Origin: Chaetorhynchus papuensis
Lineage: Eukaryota; Chordata; Aves; Passeriformes; Rhipiduridae
Reading direction: 5' to 3'
Length of the DNA: 64,000 nt
Assembly: GCA_013396525.1 (NCBI GenBank)
Contig: VWYX01000210.1
Span: forward strand, 857,692-921,691
The notes below the pieces were generated by a model, which worked only from the letters and a program-made list of their open reading frames with translations, searched no databases and was not told where the DNA came from. Below are positions 27,401-35,799 of the stretch, one piece after another. Every line of letters starts with the position of its first letter. The first letter of the stretch is position 1. The translations under genes were made by a program, and so were the position numbers.

Positions 27401-27834
27401 CAGTACTGAAACAAGAGATAAGAAAGACTTGCACTTCAGGCTAGAATGGGGTGAAGAAATACAAAACTGAACAAAGGTAATAGCTCCTGCAAGCAAAAAC
27501 TGGCAGGCAGGTGAGGGGTCTGAATTCAGTTGGATGGCTGCCTTTATCTGCCCTTTGCCATTCACGTAAAATACATTTAAATGGAAGCTATGAATTTCAG
27601 TCTTACAGGGTGTATATAAGTCACCATATAAAGCCTTATAAATGAGTGAAACACTGCGTGTGCTACTGAAAGTGAGTGTGATAAAGACTTTCCTGTTCTT
27701 TGCATTCAGGTGCTGCTTGCAAAACCATCTCAATCGTCTTTGTGGTCATGGCAGTGTATTTCTACAAGCCTCCACCATATGCTAAAGCCCTGCCACGAAA
27801 GACTGCAGAAAAGACATCTGTTATATGCACATAA
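200..27834 (+). CDS. SLCO4C1: SLCO4C1, solute carrier organic anion transporter 4C1 (complete, 13 coding exons)
   Basis: Joined CDS: 200-434, 5322-5585, 9702-9896, 12471-12567, 13466-13587, 14369-14484, 14771-14915, 16802-16997, 20023-20176, 22739-22926, 24168-24232, 26016-26153, 27710-27834. This totals 2040 nt, or 679 residues plus stop, with phase kept at every junction. OATP family members are 12-span plasma-membrane transporters of amphipathic organic anions; mammalian OATP4C1 is basolateral in kidney tubule and carries cardiac glycosides, thyroid hormone and uraemic solutes. Seen here: the N-terminal GIENPAF motif, the OATP signature D-P-R-W-L-G-A-W-W-I-G-F (271-282), and a Kazal-like loop with ten cysteines (468-541) carrying sequons at N504, N512 and N523. 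The protein is about 45 residues shorter than human OATP4C1, mostly in the N-terminal tail. SLCO4A1 is the nearest alternative, but the motifs recalled for 4C1 fit better throughout. Confidence 0.95.
1788..1803 (+). repeat. G16 homopolymer in intron 1
   Basis: Sixteen consecutive G directly after an A6 run. This is a simple mononucleotide repeat whose exact length is likely unreliable in sequencing. Confidence 0.95.
3678..3721 (+). repeat. Two-copy direct repeat, period 25
   Basis: The 19-bp ACCCAGTATAATTAACTGG occurs at 3678-3696 and again at 3703-3721, separated by GTTATA. Each unit is itself nearly palindromic (CCAGT...ACTGG). The identity of the copies suggests a recent local duplication. 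Confidence 0.9.
5322..5585 (+). CDS. SLCO4C1: SLCO4C1 coding exon 2 (residues 79-167)
   Basis: The acceptor is TTTTTGTAG. The exon encodes the end of membrane segment 1 (GIVVNGLINISIST), the E-K-R-Y-E motif, segment 2 (SASYDIAFCLLSLFVSYLGE), the GHKPRW loop and segment 3. An upstream GGAG|GTAAAA could also serve as donor, but GAAG|GTAAGC at 5586 keeps phase 1 and yields E-D-T-C across the junction, as in mammals. Intron 2 (4.1 kb) contains a G/T-only tract and a candidate CTCF site. Confidence 0.95.
6802..7012 (+). repeat. G/T-only low-complexity tract in intron 2
   Basis: About 210 bp composed almost wholly of G and T on the + strand, with many TTTTGGGG-like and TTTTTGG words and very few A or C. 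Long open frames on both strands here are composition artefacts (F/W/G/V-rich on +, K/N/P/T/Q-rich on -), not genes. Confidence 0.93.
8203..8216 (-). promoter_or_regulatory. Candidate CTCF-binding site in intron 2
   Basis: The minus strand reads CCAGCAGAGGGAGC, a close fit to the CTCF core (CCASYAGRKGGC, one mismatch at the last base). It sits in a short GC-rich island (about 8115-8225) within AT-rich intron sequence. A motif match only. Confidence 0.45.
9702..9896 (+). CDS. SLCO4C1: SLCO4C1 coding exon 3 (residues 167-232)
   Basis: The acceptor is TATTTTTCAG and the donor ATAG|GTAACT, phase 1 in and out. It encodes extracellular loop 2 (D-T-C followed by a variable stretch with an N-A-T sequon) and the highly conserved segment 4, YLYVFILGQLLLG-GGTPLYTLGTAF. 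The D-D-S-V-P-x-H-K-S-S-L-Y-I-G motif at its end is shared across OATPs. Intron 3 (2.6 kb) shows only A/C-rich low-complexity sequence near 11180-11240 and no gene. Confidence 0.95.
   Translation, partial: TRVNLQKPPLLMPLVVPARTLHFTSTCMSLSLDSCCWELEELLYILWGQLLLMIVSQNTSLPFI
12471..12567 (+). CDS. SLCO4C1: SLCO4C1 coding exon 4 (residues 232-264), GC donor
   Basis: The acceptor is TTCTTCTAG. It encodes membrane segment 5 (GYAMSLLGPAIGYVLGGQLL) and the start of the next loop. Only AAAAAG|GCAAGA at 12568 gives the phase 2 end needed by exon 5, making S-T-K-V across the junction where human has S-T-D-V. The alternative AAG|GTTTAT at 12538 puts exon 5 in a frame with an early TGA. The intron is therefore read as GC-AG. 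Confidence 0.88.
13466..13587 (+). CDS. SLCO4C1: SLCO4C1 coding exon 5 (residues 264-305), OATP signature
   Basis: The acceptor is TTTTCCAG and the donor CCAG|GTAAAG, ending in phase 1. It carries the OATP superfamily signature D-P-R-W-L-G-A-W-W-I-G-F (271-282), then membrane segment 6 and the C-F-P-K-H-L-P motif entering the large cytoplasmic loop. A CR1 3' end begins only about 150 bp into the intron. Confidence 0.96.
13735..13842 (+). mobile_element. CR1 LINE 3' end fragment in intron 5
   Basis: A CR1 3' tail: TGCCCATGGCCAAGGGATTG, then ATCTTCAAGGTCCC, then the diagnostic (ATTCTATG) repeat at about 13817-13840. It is 5'-truncated, as most CR1 copies are, and on the same strand as the gene. 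Confidence 0.85.
14369..14484 (+). CDS. SLCO4C1: SLCO4C1 coding exon 6 (residues 305-343)
   Basis: The acceptor is TTTATAG and the donor CCTG|GTAAGA, ending in phase 0. It encodes the variable cytoplasmic loop between segments 6 and 7. Most of it is poorly conserved, but it ends in S-L-K-D-F-P-V-A-L, matching the conserved S-I-K-D-F-P-A-A-L of mammals. The following intron is only 286 bp. Confidence 0.9.
14771..14915 (+). CDS. SLCO4C1: SLCO4C1 coding exon 7 (residues 344-392)
   Basis: The acceptor is CCCCATAG and the donor TTGGAG|GTAATA, ending in phase 1. It encodes membrane segment 7 (NPVLMSLIVASSSEALVATG) and the F-A-T-F-L-P-K-F-I-E-N-Q-F-G motif, one of the most conserved parts of the family. 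Intron 7 (1.9 kb) shows only a short duplicated ACATTGGAAT at 15859-15882. Confidence 0.95.
15859..15882 (+). repeat. Short tandem duplication ACATTGGAAT
   Basis: Two full copies of ACATTGGAAT plus a third partial copy. Minor. Confidence 0.8.
16802..16997 (+). CDS. SLCO4C1: SLCO4C1 coding exon 8 (residues 392-457)
   Basis: The acceptor is TTTCCTCTAG and the donor AATGG|GTAAAT, ending in phase 2. It encodes membrane segment 8 (LVLIPAAALGQVISGLLVSK), a short loop, segment 9 and the start of the large extracellular loop, with C-E-x-E-P-F-A-G-V-S-E-T-Y-N-G as in OATP4C1. Intron 8 (3.0 kb) shows no element I can name. Confidence 0.95.
20023..20176 (+). CDS. SLCO4C1: SLCO4C1 coding exon 9 (residues 457-508), Kazal-like loop
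   Basis: The acceptor is TGCTTTTCAG and the donor AAAAAG|GTACTT, ending in phase 0. It encodes the first part of the cysteine-rich extracellular loop 5, with cysteines at 468, 472, 474, 483, 494 and 498. The Y-Y-P-I-C-G and Q-Y-F-S-P-C-F-A-G-C motifs match mammalian OATP4C1. N504-N-T is a glycosylation sequon. Intron 9 (2.6 kb) holds the perfect hairpin and the CpG-rich block. Confidence 0.95.
20363..20418 (+). repeat. Perfect 24-bp inverted repeat with 8-nt loop
   Basis: The left arm 20363-20386 and right arm 20395-20418 are exact reverse complements, separated by GACAGTTG. It lies about 190 bp downstream of exon 9. No flanking target duplication or known transposon end was recognised. It could be a templated foldback mutation, a tiny foldback element or an RNA hairpin. 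Confidence 0.95.
20915..21510. other. CpG-dense unassigned block in intron 9
   Basis: About 600 bp with roughly 30 CpG dinucleotides, against almost none in the flanking kilobases. It contains a 12-bp palindrome CACACGCGTGTG, a GGCGCG/CGCGCC stem around 20999-21026 and a TATA-like ATAAATA near 21040. Short frames are open on both strands (to 88 codons on +, 76 on -), but I recognise no protein. It may be a young insertion such as an LTR or viral fragment, or an internal CpG-island promoter. I could not find clear termini or a target duplication. Confidence 0.6.
22739..22926 (+). CDS. SLCO4C1: SLCO4C1 coding exon 10 (residues 509-571)
   Basis: The acceptor is TTTGTAG and the donor CTCAG|GTATGT, ending in phase 2. 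It completes the Kazal-like loop (cysteines 513, 515, 537 and 541; sequons N512 and N523) and encodes membrane segment 10, a phenylalanine-rich stretch (LPLFLTFFFFAVVFTFMANT) followed by P-T-T-V-A-I-L-R. Confidence 0.95.
24168..24232 (+). CDS. SLCO4C1: SLCO4C1 coding exon 11 (residues 571-593)
   Basis: A short 65-nt exon with acceptor TTTACAG and donor ATTGG|GTATGA, ending in phase 1. It encodes C-V-x-x-x-x-R-S-F-A-L-G-V-Q and the L-R-L-L-G motif before membrane segment 11, matching the mammalian R-S-L-A-L-G-I-Q and L-R-L-L-G. Introns 10 (1.2 kb) and 11 (1.8 kb) show nothing recognisable. Confidence 0.93.
26016..26153 (+). CDS. SLCO4C1: SLCO4C1 coding exon 12 (residues 593-639)
   Basis: The acceptor is TTTTTTAG and the donor CTTAA|GTAAGT, ending in phase 1. 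It encodes membrane segment 11 with G-T-I-P-G-P-I-L-F-G, the I-D-N-S-C-T-L-W-D loop, G-A-C-W-V-Y-D and the start of segment 12. Intron 12 (1.6 kb) contains a CR1 copy at about 26440-26905. Confidence 0.95.
26440..26905 (+). mobile_element. CR1 LINE fragment in intron 12
   Basis: Degenerate CR1 3' portion: GATTAGAGGGATGGA, then GGATTGTTCAGCCTGAGAAA, the 'ACCTGAAGGGGAGCCTACAAGAAAG' type segment, 'GGAAGAAACTGCTTACTAA' and a terminal CCATTCTGTGATT. The order matches a standard CR1 tail on the + strand. The open frame on the opposite strand is a by-product. Confidence 0.85.
27710..27834 (+). CDS. SLCO4C1: SLCO4C1 coding exon 13 and stop (residues 639-679)
   Basis: The acceptor is TGCATTCAG. It encodes the rest of membrane segment 12, the Y-K-P-P-P motif that marks the end of the transmembrane core in OATP4C1, and a short basic tail ending V-I-C-T before the TAA at 27832-27834. 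The tail is shorter than the roughly 35-residue mammalian tail and is not similar to it beyond the proline motif. Confidence 0.93.
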
Positions 27835-28548
27835 ATTATGAACAAATCATGGACTTTTGAAAGAAAGTGGTAAAAATAAGCATTATTACAATACTTGTAC
27901 CAAAGTTCTTGTACACCATTGCCTAAATATAAAGGATCATATCCAACATTTGAACAACTTGAAATATTTTGAATCTGTAGTGTTCTCTAATTTGCTAAAC
28001 ACTGTTTAGTATTTCATTGTGGCTATCCAAAGAAGTTACACTGAAATTTGCAGTCTAATTTTAAAAGTCTGGTATGTATCTTAATTGAAACAAGATGGAA
28101 TACTCTGATCATAAAACAGGAAAACTAAATTGAACTGAGCTGACTGAGCCCCATTTTTCCCTAAATGTTACTGTAGTGGGAGAAAACAACTAACTTGGTA
28201 CATTGAAGAGAACTGTGTATGTTTAAAAAGGACTTAATGTGCACATAATCTGGGCTAGTGCCTTTGGGGATTTATCTGTAGGAACACTTGGGGATGTGTG
28301 AGTTTGGCTATGCTTTAGAAATATTTTTGCATGTTATCTTAATGGCATAAGTTCACTCTTTAGTATTTGTAGGAAAGTGTAAATAGTTATGATAGAATAG
28401 CTGGGTTGCAAAATCAAAATATTTGTTAATTTAAGTGCTTGAGTTTCTATCTGGAATATATACAGAAACTTGCTGTCAGCTGCTTTATTTAAGCATTGTT
28501 AAAATGTTTCTATAAAATTTGAAAATAAAAGCTATTTTCTTACTACAT
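27835..28548 (+). other. SLCO4C1: SLCO4C1 3' UTR
   Basis: AT-rich non-coding sequence from the stop codon to the first strong polyadenylation signal. Cleavage is inferred 15-25 nt after the AATAAA at 28524-28529. No other convincing poly(A) signal was seen before it. Confidence 0.7.
28524..28529 (+). terminator. SLCO4C1: Polyadenylation signal AATAAA of SLCO4C1
   Basis: A canonical hexamer about 690 nt after the stop. It is followed 20-35 nt later by a GT-rich stretch (TGTGTATGCTTTGTC), the usual arrangement for a cleavage site. Further AATAAA hexamers downstream (for example near 29128) lack this context. Confidence 0.72.
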
Positions 28549-28569
28549 CTGTGTATGCTTTGTCATTTC

Positions 28570-29800
28570 CAAATGTGACTGAGTTCTTCTTGACTCCAAG
28601 AAACACAAAGCTGAAGGCTAGCAAGAATGTGTATGGAAGCATCAAAACGAAAATAAGGCGTTAGTTGTTCTTTTTGACCTGTGTTTTATTTTTATTATGT
28701 AATGAGTCACGCTATTAGAGCCATATTTGTATAGCATAGTGCAAGTGGTCACAAGTTAGCCACTGTTACCAAGCATTAAACTGAATTGCCTACTACTCAA
28801 AATACTTGAAAATATTGAATATCATTCAATACTGACAGGAAAATGTTAATGGGTAAAATATCATCTACATTTGCTTTACTTTGGTAATATATTTTTTTTC
28901 TGTTGCATTGGCTGTTCATGTCATTCTTAGGAAGCTGTGTTCCCTCTTCCTTGGGTTACAAGGACTGTACTCATTGACTCTGCCAAGATTTTTAAACAAG
29001 TGCTAGACAAAGGATTATGGCATACGGCTCAAGTTTAATCTAATTCTTTAAATGTACCTGTTAAACTAGGTGGAGGTTAAGTATGAACTCAAGAAGATCC
29101 TCTATTTGTAAATAACTATTCAGGAAATAAAGCAAAATAGACTACACCCTGTGAAAGCACAAGACGTGATAACTTTTGAGGGAGAGAAGGAAAGGGGCAG
29201 GATTTGCTTGCTTCATATAGGTGAATGTCTCCTGGTAAGTTCCTGATGAATTGCTTCCTGATGAATGGGCTCATAGCAAGAGATTAACTACCCCTGAAAG
29301 AATGAAATACTGATCTTCCTTAATGTTTGGCAATGTGGCCTAAAACTCTGAATTAATTTTCCAGTGTGAGGTGTAGCAGATCATTAAAAGACATATAGTA
29401 TTGTAGCTGGTAAACTTGTTTCTTTTTTCTGTCTTAGACTGTGAGATCATGGTTTACAGTTTCTGCTGCTGTGGTTGCATAGATTACAAAACTTGTGGAG
29501 TAGAGCAATGTGAGCACTTTCTCTTCTGAAGAAGTTATCAGAAGTCTAACTTGCACTGGAGTGGTTATCTGGATGGAGAAGGAAGGAAGAATTGCTCTTG
29601 TAATTTATAATCTAGCCTATGACTCATTAAAGATTTCCCTTGCTGGTTTAAGAGTATCACAGTGACTAGAAAACAGACCAAATAGAAGTTTATCCATTTA
29701 CCTTGTTTCATAGCAATACACAGTGGAGGCAAGTAGATGCTGTGTTAAAGGTTTTACAAAGTAAAGGTAAGACACAGACAAGTGTGTTTTATGTATCTGG
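28570..29800. other. Intergenic, nothing recognised
   Basis: AT-rich sequence after the SLCO4C1 poly(A) site. No long open frame, no clear repeat family, no RNA gene seen. Confidence 0.6.
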
Positions 29801-29829
29801 ACAGGAATCGTGAGTTAAAAACTGGCCCA

Positions 29830-30190
29830 ACAACTGTGTCCACAGTGTCAAAGCATGAAGTCCAGGTTGAGTCAAGTCACTAGTGCTGAACCCCACAGAC
29901 CAATACTGTCGCTGGTAAAATTCAAACTCTTCCTTAATGACCTGAGTGATGGGATATATTGTGCTCTGGACAAGTGGCTGATAGACTGGATGGTTGCTGC
30001 CCATTGAAAAATGGGCAAACAGGAGCCTCATGAATTTCAACAAAGGAAGTGCAAAAACCTGCACCCGGAGGAAGAACAATCCCATGCACCAGTGATATGC
30101 AGAGTACCACCCAGCTAGAAAGCAGCCTTTCAGAAAAGGTCCAAGAGTTCACAGTGGGCAAGCTGACCACAAGGTGGCAATACACCCTTT
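29830..30190 (+). mobile_element. Degenerate CR1 ORF2 fragment
   Basis: Matches the middle-to-late part of the CR1 reverse-transcriptase ORF by word order: AATGACCTGAGTGATGGGAT, then GAGCCTCATGAATTTCAACA, GTGCAAAAACCTGCACCCGG, AACAATCCCATGCACCAGTG and GCAAGCTGACCACAAG. Indels and stops break the frame. It lacks the CR1 3' tail here. Confidence 0.75.
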
Positions 30191-30611
30191 CTGCGGAAAG
30201 CTAAGTATATTGCCCTATATGGCCAGTGCAAATGAATTATCCAAAACTTTTTTGGAGCCTCTGCCCAGTAAACATATAGGATACCATGAGTCTTTTACAA
30301 GGAAGTGACTGAAATTGTTAGAGTTGAGACTAAACTGATCCCAAACTTTCTTTGTTGTATGTTTTTAAATCTCAAAACTAAGACTGCAAAAACTGCTTTT
30401 TCTCTCATTTGAAGAGGATGTTGATAAGGTAACCTCAAGCTCTGTCTGCACAGTGAAAGCTGGAGCCACTGTTAAAAAAGATTTTGTTTGAGAACTTCTC
30501 CAAATTTAATAGCTTAACACCAAAATTTACTTGCAATGGCAAGAGTACATTCTTTCTGGTGTCATGAATACTTAGAAGAGGGAAAATATGAATTTTGTTT
30601 TGCATGTGGCT

Positions 30612-30640
30612 AGTTTTAATTAATATCATTAATTAAAACT
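30612..30640. repeat. Perfect 13-bp inverted repeat, 3-nt loop
   Basis: AGTTTTAATTAAT at 30612-30624 and its exact reverse complement at 30628-30640. Very AT-rich, so cruciform potential is the main property. Confidence 0.9.
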
Positions 30641-31162
30641 TTAAAATATTTTGTATACACACCTGGTTTGTAAGGCCTCTTTGCACGCGATTAGAAGGAC
30701 CTGAACAAAATTACCTGAAATGTGTTGGTTATAAACAGAGTAGACCAAAGTACATCTACTAACAGATTATGGACAGAAACATGGGAACCTCAGCAATGCT
30801 GCAGCTTATTGGCTGTGTTTACATGTTTATCAGTTGCTGACCATTACTGAGATGATGACAGTATGAAGAACTGCTTATTAAAGCAGTTACTTTGTTAAAG
30901 GTAGGTTTAGGTGAAAGCAACTGTAAGAATACTGAAAACATCTGAGTCTGAAAGCCTTCAAAAGGGCTGTGGGTTAAGTAGTGTTTGTTTCTATGAATGA
31001 ATGAGTATAAAATACTTTCATAATCTTTTCTTACACTAGAAGACTGAATGCACAGTTAAGATATTAGAACTTCAGACTTCTTTTGTTTGTTTGTGGGATT
31101 TTTGGTTTTATTTATTTGTTGTGGGTTTTTTTAATTGTGTGTGTGCATGCTTTTTTTCATCC

Positions 31163-31174
31163 CCACCAGATGGC
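31163..31174 (+). promoter_or_regulatory. Candidate CTCF-binding site
   Basis: CCACCAGATGGC fits the CTCF core CCASYAGRKGGC at every position on the + strand. Flanks are otherwise AT-rich. Motif evidence only. Confidence 0.35.
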
Positions 31175-32804
31175 TCTGTTTCTGTTAAAAAATAGCCATT
31201 TTTGTCGGGTTTTGCGTGCAAAACATTGCAAATTTTAGAGTGCAGAGCAGAAAATATGCAGCTTTTGCAAAAATACTCAGTTAATGAAAGTGTTAACTGG
31301 TACCTTTTGTTTGCTCCATTTCTGCTTTTGTAGAAATGGCAGTGACTTTCTTTTTGTGGTAAATAAATGAATATGCTTGTTTATGACTTATTTTCTTTTC
31401 ATGACATGTCTGTGAAGCACAATAGGCAGTTCTGTTTCTATATGGTGCAGCTTTTTCCCCCAAAGGACAGAAATCCACAGGCAAAAAAGATCAATGTTAG
31501 ATTAAAGAAGCTTTACAGAAATACTGAGGAAGACAGTTACTCTTGTATCTCAGTAATATATGATGAAAAAAAAAGGGAATAAATTATTTGTGTGCTGCTT
31601 CTATGGAAAATTTAGCCAGAAGAATGAGTCTGCTATATAGAGGAGTCTTATGAATTTGGGCAGCCTACTCATGTGTATGCCTTTTAAAATCTGCATAATG
31701 GGAATGTTGGTAACTGGCTAGAAAACACCCAGTCCTCTCCAGTCTACAGAACACCTTAATAAATGCCCCAAAGGAAGTACAAGTGGCCCATATAAAGTTT
31801 CTTTCTTATCATTACTAATCTTCAAGATTTCACAATTAATATATTAATTTTCATTATTAAAGGGAGATCTTGAAAAATAATAAACCAGAAAAATCATAAT
31901 TCTCTCCAAATTATTCAGGTACTTCAAAAAATTGCTGGGCTAAATTGATACCTGTTTTGCCCCCAGTATTTTGCTCTGAGATTGTCTTTAAAGATACAAA
32001 ATGAAGGAAGTGTTTAATTTGTATGGAAATAAAATCATAAACTAGGGGTCTGAAGTCAGTGAAGGTTTTGCTGTTTATTTAAAGGGAATCAGGGTGCTTA
32101 GACAAATTGCAATACAATTGTTTCATATTTGATGCGCTTGCCATGTATCCAGTTGGAGGAAGTTTCTGTCACAAAACTGAAAGGATCTGGTAATCTATAA
32201 AGCTTATAAGAAAAGACTGAGCTATGATAGAAATGCAAGCTGGAGATAGAAAATCAGTTGTTTTCAGATTTTTTTTCTCCCTACTTAGTCATGTTTTAAA
32301 AGTGTCTCCCTTGGAATGTTTTAATTGGCTTGATGTAGAGCTCGGTTTCAAAGGTTAGGAAAAGCCTGCTGATTAATGCAAATCCACATCTCCACCTTTG
32401 CACTTCACATTTCTCAAGCATCTGTTGTCATTCCTCCAAATGGCAAACTGTCAGTGTATGGATAATGGAGGCTCCAAAACACTGAAGTAATTACCTTCAA
32501 AAAGTTAGCTGAAGCAGTTCCTGCAGGATATTGGCAAACAAACATGTTAAAACAGCTATATCAGGAGATATGAAATAAAACAAAACAAATGCAGGCTGAA
32601 AATGTGACACAGGCAAATTCATATAGGAGATAAAGATGATTACATTGCTGTTGTATTTTATTCTAGTCAAGGTTAATGACCTGCATTTGAAGAGCTCTGT
32701 AAATCAGTTATTTGTGTCTACCAGAACACAAGGACAAACAGTCAATGATTGCATAGGCACAAAATCTCCCAGAAATAAATCTGGTAGTGGGCACATGTAG
32801 TAGG

Positions 32805-33370
32805 TGCTGTGGTTTAACCCCCTTTGGCAACTAAGCCACTCAGGGCGACTTTTTTCGTCTCTTCTGGTGGGACAGTGGAGAGAATTGGAACAGTAAAAAT
32901 GAAAAAACCTTGGGATTGAGACAATAAGTAAAGCAAAAGCCACACATGCAAACAAAGCAAATCAGGGAATTCATTCACCCCTTCCCATGGGCAGACAGGT
33001 GTTCAGCTATCTGCAGGAAAACAGGTCTACATCACATGTAATGATGACTTGGGAAGAGAAGCCAAACATCCTCCCCTTCATTCTTCTTCCCTAAACTTTA
33101 TATGTAAAGCATGATGCCATATGGTCTGGAATATCTCTTTGGTCATCTGGAGTTGCCTGTCGTGTCTGTGTCCCCTCTCAAGTCCTTGAGCACCACCAGC
33201 CTGCTCACTGGTGGGGTGAGAAGCAGAAAAGCCCTTGGCTCAGTGCAAGCCCTGCTCAGCAATAACTAAAACATCCTTGTATTATCAACACTGTCTTCAG
33301 CACAAATCCAAAACATAACATTCCAGATGCTGTGAAGAAAACAAAGTCTAGCCTCGGCAAAACCAGCACA
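32805..33370 (-). mobile_element. Solo LTR, ERVL-type, antisense
   Basis: In the minus direction it starts TGTGCTGGTTTTGCCGAGGC and ends GGTTAAACCACAGCA, a common bird LTR that I associate with ERVL. A TATAAAG box lies at 33096-33102 on the minus strand. Possible 5-bp target duplications GTAGG (32800-32804) and GGAGG (33371-33375) differ at one base. No internal retroviral sequence adjoins either end, so it reads as a solo LTR. Confidence 0.85.
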
Positions 33371-33379
33371 GGAGGATAG

Positions 33380-35080
33380 CTATAATGAAAAAAAAGATAC
33401 ATTATGTGCAATTTAAAGGAGTTATCTTTCTGGTGCTGTGAAAATTATTTACCTTCTTTCAGTGCTGAGTGTGTCATATGCATAACCAGTCTATTTTTTT
33501 GTGGGTTTTGTTTACAAGATAATATGCTAATGTTTTCTTTCCAGCTAGCATTTTAACAGCATTCTCTTAAGCATGGCTCAGTTTTCCTTTGGGTACCCCA
33601 TCATTTGACATAGCACATCAATGAGGAAACTCTTTAACTTGATCTCCAAAGAAAATAAGGCAAATGTGACGTATTATTGTCAGGTCCATTGTTGCTTAAG
33701 TTTTCCTTCATGTCCTTGTTAGGAATTTTTTGACTGTGACTGAATCTGTACCACATTTGACACAGAGAAGACATAAATACCTGAAACTTCCAGAAAACTT
33801 CAGAAAATTCATTGGAAGAGATACAAGAATGTCATTCACTGGAGAAAGTTATAACTCAGTCACTGGTCTTTATTTACAGCCAAGGGTCAGCCAGGTGATG
33901 GAATGCAGATCTGGAGGAATAGATGCCCTTTGTAGATGCTCAATGAAATTGCACTGAGAAGCAACTTTATGATTGCTAATGGTTCCTTAAAAGCTGGAAG
34001 AAGAAACCAGAAAGTGAGGATTTATCATTTAAACCTGCAATAACTAATACTGAGAGTGCTCTAGGTAAATATTTTTAAATTTAAAAATCTTCAAGGTAAC
34101 ACAAATGTCAGATTCATGTCAGTTTCATTTAAACAGGGCTCTGACTTCATACAGATACCATTTTTGACATTAGTTAGTACTTATTATTGAAGAACTGTCT
34201 CTTGCACACCCTGTTCACTGAAAGAGGTGGAAAAGGTCTTGCCTATTGTTTGATCCCACTACTCAGTGAGCAAATATTTAACTTCAGTCATGAGTGCAGT
34301 TCCCTCAAAGTATCCTTAAATTTCAAGCTGAGCAGATGCATAAATTCTTGTAAGGAAAGGGATGTAAGCAACTCCGAGCTACTGAGGCAGTAGCTTCTAC
34401 CATGAAATGGTTTTCTCATCAGATTACCACATTTAGACATGAAGCCCATAGAAAAGACTGTGAAAGCTATAGAAAACAATTGCAAAAGCAATTAGATATA
34501 ATTAATTCATTTGTAGTAGTAGTAAATCTACCCTACTTTCTGCTCTTACTGCATTTTGCAGTACAACTTTACAAGTTTTTGGGGCATTTCTGTTTTCTTG
34601 AATACTTGATCTGATAAGGAAAGTCTGCCTCAGGGCCTTTTGGAGTTAGATTTTTTTATTGGTATAGTACAAAAAACACTCTTTTTTTCCTTGCCCATTT
34701 TGCTAGAAAGCTCTATTGGACATTTTCTGAGTACTGAAGTTACCATTCTGGGAATAGTCAAACAGATATTTTGTTTAGTTTTTAATTATTTTTTTCAAAA
34801 CTTTGAAGCTAGTTGTGTGAGCAGACAAATGTGAGCAGAGAGCAAGTAAGCTTTGTAAGGTTTCAGAATTGCACAAGTGTAACGAATTTTTTTTTCCTGT
34901 TTAAAAGTGAGAGTTGGCCACTAAGGCATTGAAAGACTAAATGTCCTAGCCCAGTCTGTCTAAGAAGCTGCTCGAGAATTTTTACTATATTGCTACTTGG
35001 TCTCGCACGGAAATGTTTCCAGAAGCAGTCCTCAAACTACCTGGAGGGATATGGACTGATGCAATGAAGGTTTTTCTGTG
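33380..35080. other. Intergenic, nothing recognised
   Basis: AT-rich sequence. Several 60-75 codon open frames occur on both strands, none with a recognisable motif. Confidence 0.55.
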
Positions 35081-35084
35081 CTTT

Positions 35085-35795
35085 CACAGAACCATAGAAT
35101 TATCAAGATAGGAAGATACTTCGAAGATCATCCTGTCCAACCAACACTGTCACCACTAAACCACATCACCCAGTGCCAGATCCAGGTGCCTCTTAAGCAC
35201 CTGTAGGGATAGTGATTCTACCACCTCTCTGGGCAGCCATGTGTAATGCCAGACCGTCCTGAGAGTGAAAATTCTTTTCTATTATATAATCTGAATCACC
35301 GGTGTCTCAGCTTGAGGTTGTTTCCTCTGGTCCTCTCTCTGCAGGCACAGTAGCAGAGACCAACCCCCATCTCACTACAACCTCCTGTCAGAGAGTTGTA
35401 GAGAGCAATGAAGTCCCCCCCGAGCTTCCTCTTCGCAAGACTAAACAATCCCAGCTCCATCAGCTTTTTCTCACAGGATGTGTTTTCTAGACCTTTCACA
35501 AGCCTTGTTGCCCTTCTCTGGACACTCTCCAGCACCTCAGTGTCCTTTCTAAAGGGAGGGGTCCAGAACTGGACATTGTATTTGAGGTGTGGCCTCAGCA
35601 ACGCTGACTACAGGGAGATGATTATTTCCCTATTCTTGCTGGCCACACTACTCCTGATCCAGGCTAGGTGCCATTGGCCTACTTGGCCACCTGGGCACAG
35701 CTGACTCATGTTCAGCAGCACCCCCAAGTCCCTTTCTACTGAATTGCTCTCAAGCCACTCTTCCCCCAGCGTGTAGCACTGCTTGGGGTCTAGGT
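35085..35795 (-). mobile_element. CR1 LINE, 5'-truncated, minus strand, with RT C-terminus
   Basis: The minus strand of 35296-35601 has an open frame carrying the late CR1 ORF2 motif R-P-H-L-K-Y-N-V-Q-F-W, then V-Q-R-R-A-T-R-L-V-K-G-L-E and L-G-L-F-S-L-A-K-R-K. The part at 35600-35795 matches upstream CR1 ORF2 and the part at 35085-35295 the 3' non-coding tail (CCATAGAATTATCAAGATAG at its end). The longest CR1 copy in the window, still decayed. Confidence 0.88.
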
Positions 35796-35799
35796 TTGG

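Larger units (their letters stand above)
30240..32800. other. Intergenic, low-complexity and palindromic AT-rich sequence
   Basis: No gene seen. It holds a perfect AT-rich hairpin at 30612-30640, a T/G-rich stretch near 31080-31145 and a candidate CTCF motif at 31163. Confidence 0.6.
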
